Assembly (NCBI GenBank): GCA_030063045.1
Contig: JAQSEB010000155.1
Span: 124,001 to 188,000 of the forward strand
Source: Pratylenchus scribneri
Taxonomy: Eukaryota > Nematoda > Chromadorea > Rhabditida > Pratylenchidae
DNA: 64,000 bases
Direction: 5' to 3'
Below, piece after piece: positions 57,479 through 64,000 of this stretch. The first letter of the stretch is position 1, and each line of letters opens with the position of its first letter. The notes under the pieces were generated by a model. That model was given only the letters and a program-made list of their open reading frames with translations. It was not told the DNA's origin and made no database searches. The translations under genes and the position numbers were made by a program.

Positions 57479-59230
57479 GTTCTCCCATTGCAAAATGGAT
57501 AAACATTCTTCGGTACTTACGTATTATATACCACTAGATTCAAAAAAAATTTTTGCAATTCTTTTTATTATTATAATTGGTTGTAAAATGATGAAAAAAC
57601 ATGGTTTTTAGATGATTTTAGGGTTGACCAATTTTGGAGGTAACTTAAGGTAATTTTAGGGGAAAAATCTGGTGGTAGATACATAAGTACCCATTCTTTT
57701 CAATCCACTAAATTGCTTACTGCCAAATGTTATCCATTTTTTGGTTCAACAAATCCGGTCAAATATAATTGAATCATTTTTTAATTTAAAAATTTCCACA
57801 TGGCTATTTTTCATTGGAAATTATGAATTTCAGACAAAGTTAAAAATAATTAAATTAACTTTTTATGGGCAAACACCATACAGCCATTGAAAATCTTTTT
57901 TTACAAGTTCTTTAGCATAAAGAGAATGGGCGAATCTAAGCCTTTTAAATTGTCGTTATATTTTCACCAATTTATTCGCGTAAGCTTATTTTTAATATCG
58001 TTAAATCTTAACTTTACAATTTTTATTAATAAATTTATGCATTCTGCGCACCTCCTTTTCTCTTCCGCGCACAACTACAACGTTGAAAACCCATTTTATA
58101 TAGCAACTTAATTCAAATCCCCCTCTTGATTTAGTGCAAAAAGAAGCCCATTTTAGGTTAAATAAATTTGGTGCAAAAATGACCAATTTTGGGAGACAAA
58201 AAAGCTGCGTTTTAGTAATTTAGTAATACAATTTGGTACTTTTCCGTTTTGTTACACCTCCATCAAAAGTAATCACATCCTAGGGGTAATTTTGGGGGTG
58301 AAACACGAATCTGACATCCATTTTATTATATCATGCCATCTTAGTAAGATAATGCCGACTTTTACCAAGAAAATGCAAAGGGAGGACACCAAGGCCAATT
58401 TTCATAATATTTTTAATATAGACATATCATAGCTCAATCAACGCAGCTCGATGAACTGAATCGAATGGCACACTTTTTATGAAGTATTTTCAGCTATTGC
58501 CAAGTTATGACCGAAAGAAATATTTATCTTGTTAAGATATTTTGACTTCTAACTTGCGTAAAGTGCAATATTACATTATAAAAATGGTACCATTCGATTC
58601 AGCTCATAGAGTTGTATTGAATGAGTTATATAATATGGCTGTAAAAAATGTTCACCAAAAATGCTCTTGTCCCCCCTTTGCACATTTTGTTGATAAAAAT
58701 TGGCATTACTTTACCAAGATGGCAAAATATGACGAAATCGATATCAGATTCGTGTTCTATGCCCAAAATTATCCCAAGAGTTGATTTTCATCATTTTTTT
58801 TTTGGGGGGGGGGGGGTGTAGCAAAACGAAAAAGTACCCCTATTTTTCTACTCTGCGAATTTTTTTAAATAAGAGGAGAGAGCCTGCCTCTCATCAATCA
58901 ATAATTATCAATGGTCATTTCATTTCTCTTTTCAATTCAGTCCTAGCTTTCTTGCGTATTATTTTTATCAATCTATATCATCACATCACTTTTATCGATT
59001 TATTTTCTCTGGAATATATGGAAAATTTTAATGCACATAAATCCAAGTAAAAATCCAATCCAAATTCCTATTAATATAATCGGCCACATCCAAAATATTG
59101 TGATCAATTTAATATTATTAACCTTATAATTTTTAAAAATAATTTTATTTAGCCTATACCATAAACTTAAAAATTCTTCTGGTTATTTTTGATCAAATTT
59201 ATTCTGAATTCAAACTACTAAATTTTACCA
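57479..59230. other. Intergenic region with a family B element
   Basis: Contains the palindromic element 58283-58776 and a T-run followed by ~13 G at 58792-58817. A short minus-strand open segment at ~59030-59130 is hydrophobic (e.g. TIFWMWPIILIGIWIGFLLG) but has no splice-supported context. No gene called. Confidence 0.5.
58283..58776. mobile_element. Palindromic MITE-like element (family B), uninterrupted
   Basis: Ends GGGTAATTTTGGG and its complement CCCAAAATTATCCC. The arms carry ACACGAATCTGACAT, GATAATGCCGACTTTT and TAGCTCAATCAACGCAGCTC with complements. It corresponds to the element at 3135-4351 without the nested insertion, though its extreme ends differ. Confidence 0.75.
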
Positions 59231-60534
59231 ATGTCTGAAGACAACCAGAGTTTGAAGAGAAGAATAGACAAAGCTGATGAACCAATAAATAATCAAGTTT
59301 ATTTAATTTACTCATTATTTATTTTTATTTTTTAAAATTGTAAAGCAATCAGCACAGCCGGCCACAGAATCCACCAATTTGGAAATCCAAATGAAAAGAG
59401 CACGATTGTCGGAAATTCCAGCAACACCAATTGAAGTGGCATCCAATTCTCCTCATCCCTTGAAATTTCCCATTCAAAATGCCGATGCCGGAGCAAACAT
59501 GGCTGCTCAAACTACCCAATTGTACATAGATATTGTTTTTTAATAATAATTTTTTAAAATTATGCCAGTGTGCCAAATTTGCATAATGAATCGATTGCTT
59601 GGCTCAAACTGATTGGAATGGGTGATGAGTCCAATTTGAGCACTATTACACCACAAAAAGTAAAAAGGCTGGCATTTCGAGGTGTACGAGATGTGCATGG
59701 CCGTCCACAATCGGTGCTTAAATTTGAGGACAATTTGGACAACATTCCAATTCCTTCTGGTCCTCCACCCGATTTCATTGCTGGATTCGAGGGAATCTCA
59801 ATTTTGTATAACTTATTTTACAATTCTCTTAATTCATTTTTATAATTGAAGTTTTGCGGATGATCAAGTTTTGCATTTTATTGAGAACATCGCGCCAAAG
59901 TTAAGCAATGTTCAATTATCCCTTGATTCCCGTGGATTGATTTGCTATTCCCCGGATCAAATTGGCCAAATTCTTCGTTTGATTGGAATGTTGGGAAACA
60001 AGATTTATTCATATGTGGATCGAAACGACTTTCTCAAATTTCAACCTCTCAAACAAGAAAATTCAATTTTCGACAATGTGCGATCCCTTGAGGTTTCACT
60101 GAAAGATGCGGACATTGAGCTATTAGTGGACTGGTTGAACGATGGGCGAATTGATGAAAAGCCTAAGTTGCTGAAATTAACCGAAGGAGAAGATGACGAA
60201 AGGGAAAAGGCGAAATTTGTCAATATGCTCATAGAGGTTTTACTGAATTTTGTCATAGGAGAGCATCATTTTATTTAATAAATTTTAGGAATTTTGGAGA
60301 CCTACGTCAAGACCGGCTAATTTCCTTATCAAATTGCAAACGGTTTATGCTGATTTTTCCAAAACAAATGATAGTGGTGAAATGCTTGAAATTTATCCAA
60401 ATCCAGCGGGTGGGAATGGGCAGCATAAATTCATTATTCGTCGCCGAAACAATGGCAATGAGAAAATTGATTGGGTAAAGTATTTTTTGACCGATGAAGA
60501 ATTGACCGACATCAACATTGAAATCGAGGTTTAA
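59231..60534 (+). CDS. Unrecognised intracellular protein, five exons
   Basis: Exons 59231-59296, 59346-59521, 59569-59805, 59852-60236, 60289-60534 join in phase to 369 aa. No signal peptide or membrane segment. The N terminus is charged and basic (MSEDNQSLKRRIDKADEP; later MKRARLSEIP), possibly nuclear. The middle reads like a leucine-rich or ligand-repeat fold (e.g. APKLSNVQLSLDSRGLICYS, SLEVSLKDADIELLVDWLND). The end has EFWRPTSRPANFLIKLQTVY and KFIIRRRNNGNEKIDWVK. The architecture recalls the large F-box-associated families expanded in tylenchid nematodes, but I see no F-box and do not assign one. It is convergent with the SPRY gene. Confidence 0.75.
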
Positions 60535-61336
60535 AAATTATTTATGAATATTTAAAAAATTAAATTACTTAAGGATCCAATGAAATGAAATGGAAAAGAA
60601 AGGCGAAGTGAATTTTGAATTATGTTGATGATTATTGATTATTTGGAGGCATATTTGGAGTTGATATGATATAAATTATAATTAATGTTTTTTGTTGTTT
60701 GACACGTTTATAGAGATTTCAAATGGTTGAATAAAATTATAAATTTTTGAAAAATTTTCATTGTTTTTTATTATTATTTATAAGCCATATAATTAGTATT
60801 TTGATCATCCGATAAAGGATGATCTCCATAGGATGTTTATCAGTCCAGCAAATGGGGTAACACTCTCAAAATTTTCATAATAAAAATTCAAATATCAGAA
60901 GCTGATAGTGAAGCAGCCAAACTGCAATTTGATTCGCCTCCATCCAAAATCGATGATTAAATATACATTTTTATGATGTTATGGTATAATGAGAACAAAT
61001 TGCCTTTGCCAAAGTGATGATTTGATCATTCGATTAAAAATAATTTGAATACATTAATTATTCGAAAATTCGAGCCAACAAACATTTTCAGCCCTATTTT
61101 AACTTCCTCAATTTAATAGGAAAAGGAAAAATTAATCTCTTGTCTCTCTTCCATAATCATCAAATTTATCCTTTCAATAATTTACTTACATCAGCAAATA
61201 ATCAAACTTTTTATTAATAATTTAATGTACCAACTTTTATTACAAATGGATATAAAAAAATTAAAAAAATCGCAAAAACATTAGTTAGGCCAATGCCACG
61301 CCTATCGATTGATTCATTTATTGTAATTCCATTTCA
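60535..61336. other. Convergent intergenic region
   Basis: Lies between the 3' ends of two genes. AATAAAATTATAAA at ~60731 may be the polyadenylation signal of the upstream gene. Nothing else is supported. Confidence 0.5.
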
Positions 61337-62605
61337 TTAAAGAAGTTTGTTGAATTGATTGAAGTGCCATTCTTCATTGCCAAAATTAGCACGAATTGAT
61401 TTGCCACGATCTTGAAAATTTAAACCGATAGCAGGAAAAAGTTCAAGAGTGGAATATTTTTCCGGCAGTTCAGCTTTCCCTGAATTTGTTTATTTTTAAC
61501 CAAATTATCGAATATTTTTCTTCTCACCCAACAATTGACCATTCCATGTACAAAAGCAATACATCTTTGCCGGCGAATGAATTATGCCAATGCCAACCAA
61601 ATCCCCTTTCCCGAATTTCCCATTGCCATTCTCCAATTTGATGTATGATCTTTCAATACAAATTCCATTTTTTTCATATATTCCAATTGTATTTTCAAAA
61701 TATGGAATAGCTCGACCGCTCAATGGAAATTCCCGGGTACAAAATCCAATTAAAAAGCCAATGCCCGAATTCCTAAATCATTTAATTTTTGTCAATTAAA
61801 AATTAGATTTTTATATGAGATACAGTTTGAGAATTTTCACTTCAAAATAGAATGAAATTTGCAATTTATTTGGGCTCCTCAAATTGTATGGAATAATTGG
61901 CAAAATAGCACGAACGGTAGATGCGGACACTTAAAATTAAAATTATTCTAATTAATTCCAAGATATTTAATTTTTTTACCATAAGACGTGCCATTGCCCA
62001 CAACAAGTCCATCTTGGGAAAAAGTCATTATGGGCCCACATTCCTCAGTATTCCATTTGTTGGCTTTCATTGCCTATTATAATAATAGAATTGAATAATT
62101 TAAATTTAATTTTGATTAAATTTGCTCACCAATTTGATGCTTTCAATCATTTTTCGAACATTTCTGGCCAAAAGGCCATTTGGCATTTTGGCCAGAAGGC
62201 CGAATGCTTTTTTCAATGGCATTGTGGCAAACAATTCATTCACCAATTCGGCCGGCAATTCTCTTAGATAAATCAATGATTTTGGTAGCTGCAAATGATA
62301 TTTGTAAAACAAATTAAAATTAATTTTATATTCCCCAAAATTAACCAAAAATTCAATTTTTCTATTTTTATAACCTTTTCCACTGGATTTTGTTCGGAAT
62401 TCATCAATTTCCTTTTTATTCCCAATTTTTCATTTTGTTCGATCATTTTTGACATCATTCGTTCATCATTTTCCACCAATTTTTTAATATTCACTTTCAA
62501 TTCAACATTTTCCTCATTCATATGACCCATTAAATTTTGCTTCTTCTCTTCAAATTTGCCATTTTTCAATTCAACAATTTTTTCTTGATCATTTTGCTCT
62601 GTCAT
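61337..62605 (-). CDS. SPRY-domain protein
   Basis: SPRY domains are protein-binding modules; RanBPM-type SPRY proteins act as adaptors, and secreted relatives (SPRYSECs) are effectors in cyst nematodes. Exons (minus): 62605-62375, 62288-62130, 62073-61980, 61929-61824, 61772-61528, 61479-61337; phases join, 325 aa. Residues 1-77 are a charged, Lys/Glu-rich likely coiled coil (e.g. NVELKVNIKKLVENDERMM). A linker (LRELPAELVNELFATMPLKK) follows. The SPRY domain starts near KWNTEECGPIMTFSQDGLVV and includes ISFYFEVKIL, GIGFLIGFCTREFPL, GKGDLVGIGI and, near the end, LFPAIGLNF...IRANFGNEEW, all in family order. No signal peptide, so it is probably intracellular and not a classical SPRYSEC. No defect seen. 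Confidence 0.92.
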
Positions 62606-63908
62606 TATTAAATAAAATTTGCTTTATTTTCTTTTCTTGTTCTAAAATATAGAAATAAATTTTATGGAATAAAGTAGGTAAATATTTAATAATTATTATT
62701 TAAGTTTATGAATGAATTTTTGAGTTGAAAATGATGGAATATGCATTCGACTAAAAGTACTTTTTTTTTGTTTTTGAGAGTAATAATGTTGAGGGGAATT
62801 CGCCTTTATTAATGGCATTCTTTCCATCAACAAAGATTGGGAAAAGAAAATGGCATTCGGGCAACTTTGGATCAAAAATGAGGCAAAATTGGCTTTATTT
62901 TATTATTTTCTGGGTCATATAATGAAAAATGAGTATTCAAATGCGGATTTGAATGAATTGATGAGAAAATTGCCTTGAGCAAAAATTGAATTATTGTTTA
63001 TTTGTAAGTTTAGTTTGATCAATTTTAAAAACAATCAGAATTCTGAATAATTTTGCAAATTTTTATTGAGTAAAATGATGAACGGATATTTCCATCTGAG
63101 TGAAGACTCAGGAAAATATTGGAGGGAACCTAGGACAATTTGATGGGGGCTCATAAAGAAAAAAAAAGTACATTCCATGGCTTTTCTGTACTAATTAAAT
63201 TACGGATTTATTCCGAAATCATAAACCGAGATCTCGACTTAAGTTCCATAAGATCTCTAATTGAAGTGGCGGAATGTAATCCTCTCAACGGATTATCCTT
63301 TTTGGCAAATGTGCACTGGAATGTGGATTGGACTTAAACTCATTGGTCATTCATTCATTGCTAATGCCGACGATCCAACTTGTGGAATGGCCCAAAATCC
63401 CAGTTGCCCAATGTTCAATTTGCCTTGGTCCAATTACACATTTTGGCTAAATTAAAGAGGCTCTATAAATGGAATTGCATCCACCAATGTATTCCTGGAC
63501 GATTTTCCACAACCCAGAAAACTCGTTTTTATTTTTTAATAACTTAATTAAATAAATAATAGTACAAATTTGTAAATTTTTTGATTTAATTTTTAACAAT
63601 TTTTCAGATATATTTAAAAATTTTTTCTCACAAGTCACAAAATCCATTCACATCAGCTGATAAAAATATAATATTCATAAAAAAGGAATAATAAGGAAGG
63701 GTTCATAAAAGAAAGATAAAGTGAATGAATTCCCAAATGCCGATTGCCAATTGATAAACATGAATTTACAATTTTTATCAATGAAATATCGGAAAAAGGA
63801 AGAGAAATATTTGAACGAGGGAAATGGCCGTAAATTGACCCAATTCATTTCATTTATTTTGTTTTAATCAAATTCATTCATTTTCGATATAATTTTCAGT
63901 CATTTTTA
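62606..63908. other. Region with possible coding fragments, no full gene
   Basis: At 62812-62979 a + frame reads INKDWEKKMAFGQLWIKNEA...LMRKLP to a stop, and is exon-like in composition. At 63290-63455 another + frame reads LKLIGHSFIANADDPTCGMA...FTFW-like sequence to a stop. Neither has clear splice sites on both sides and they do not join. They may be remnants of a decayed gene or unlinked exons. Confidence 0.35.
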
Positions 63909-64000
63909 ATGCATAAATTCCTTCCATTTTTGATTGTTTTCATTGTTTGCGTTGGCCAAAATGCCGGCAACAAAAATCGAATTCCCCTCAGGGATCCTTT
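63909..64000 (+). CDS. 5' end of a predicted secreted protein (runs off window)
   Basis: ATG at 63909 opens a frame that stays open to the end of the window (~30 codons). MHKFLPFLIVFIVCVGQNA is a typical signal peptide, with probable cleavage before or near GNKNRIPLRD. A TTTTCAG just upstream (63893-63899) may be a trans-splice or intron acceptor for the 5' end. Function cannot be told from this fragment. Confidence 0.6.
   Translation, partial: MHKFLPFLIVFIVCVGQNAGNKNRIPLRDP

Noticed and set aside
56633..57611. Overlapping + ORFs of 289, 278 and 208 codons
   Set aside because: Same cause: a 31-bp tandem array without + strand stops. The ~60 non-repeat codons in front have no family resemblance.
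61337..62605. Secreted SPRYSEC effector
   Set aside because: The SPRY domain is clear, but the N terminus is a charged coiled coil without a signal peptide.

Overview
This is a fragment of an invertebrate nuclear genome, almost certainly nematode. It is strongly AT-rich. It holds multi-exon genes with GT-AG introns whose acceptors are mostly of the nematode TTTCAG/TTTTAG type, and gene families typical of Nematoda: a cuticle collagen, a TWK two-pore potassium channel, an Srg/Srv-type serpentine chemoreceptor and a TRH-receptor-like neuropeptide GPCR. The low GC, heavy minisatellite load and a RanBPM-like SPRY protein would fit a tylenchid (Meloidogyne-like) plant parasite, but that is a weaker inference. 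Eight genes could be rebuilt exon by exon with consistent splice phases. I found no rRNA, CRISPR array or bacterial-type feature.

Layout: 1-2090, a CCCTAA-rich repeat and a weak hypothetical gene (+). 2091-7252, UDP-glucuronosyltransferase (-), six exons, with a nested pair of palindromic transposons in its last intron. 8716-10136, minisatellite. 11429-23093, TWK potassium channel (+), about 17 exons including a probable one-nucleotide exon. 23418-27276, serpentine chemoreceptor (-), convergent with the channel, with a 1.3 kb 37-bp tandem array in intron 1. 28136-29978, a weak small Cys-rich secreted-protein candidate (+). 31009-31700, a 39-bp minisatellite. 31895-32337, a small unrecognised gene (+). 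33903-38225, cuticle collagen (+), with a 2 kb intron filled by nested palindromes. 39176-39316, an almost identical orphan copy of the last TWK exon. 39958-46297, TRH-receptor-like GPCR (-), with a 1.7 kb minisatellite in intron 2. 50834-51260, an unrecognised gene end (+). 52306-54694, a Fic-domain AMPylase/de-AMPylase (+). 59231-60534, an unrecognised gene (+). 61337-62605, a SPRY-domain protein (-). 63909-64000, the start of a predicted secreted protein (+) that runs off the window.

The genes do not form a pathway. Neuronal or sensory membrane proteins (K2P channel, two GPCRs), detoxification (UGT), cuticle (collagen) and ER proteostasis or signalling (Fic) are interleaved and read from both strands. 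The repeat landscape is the distinctive part. Several families of palindromic MITE-like elements share a short conserved core. One TTCCGG-containing minisatellite occurs at three loci. Minisatellites with unit lengths of 3n+1 stay open in every + frame and so create false long ORFs. The observations most worth testing are the one-nucleotide exon and the orphan duplicate exon.
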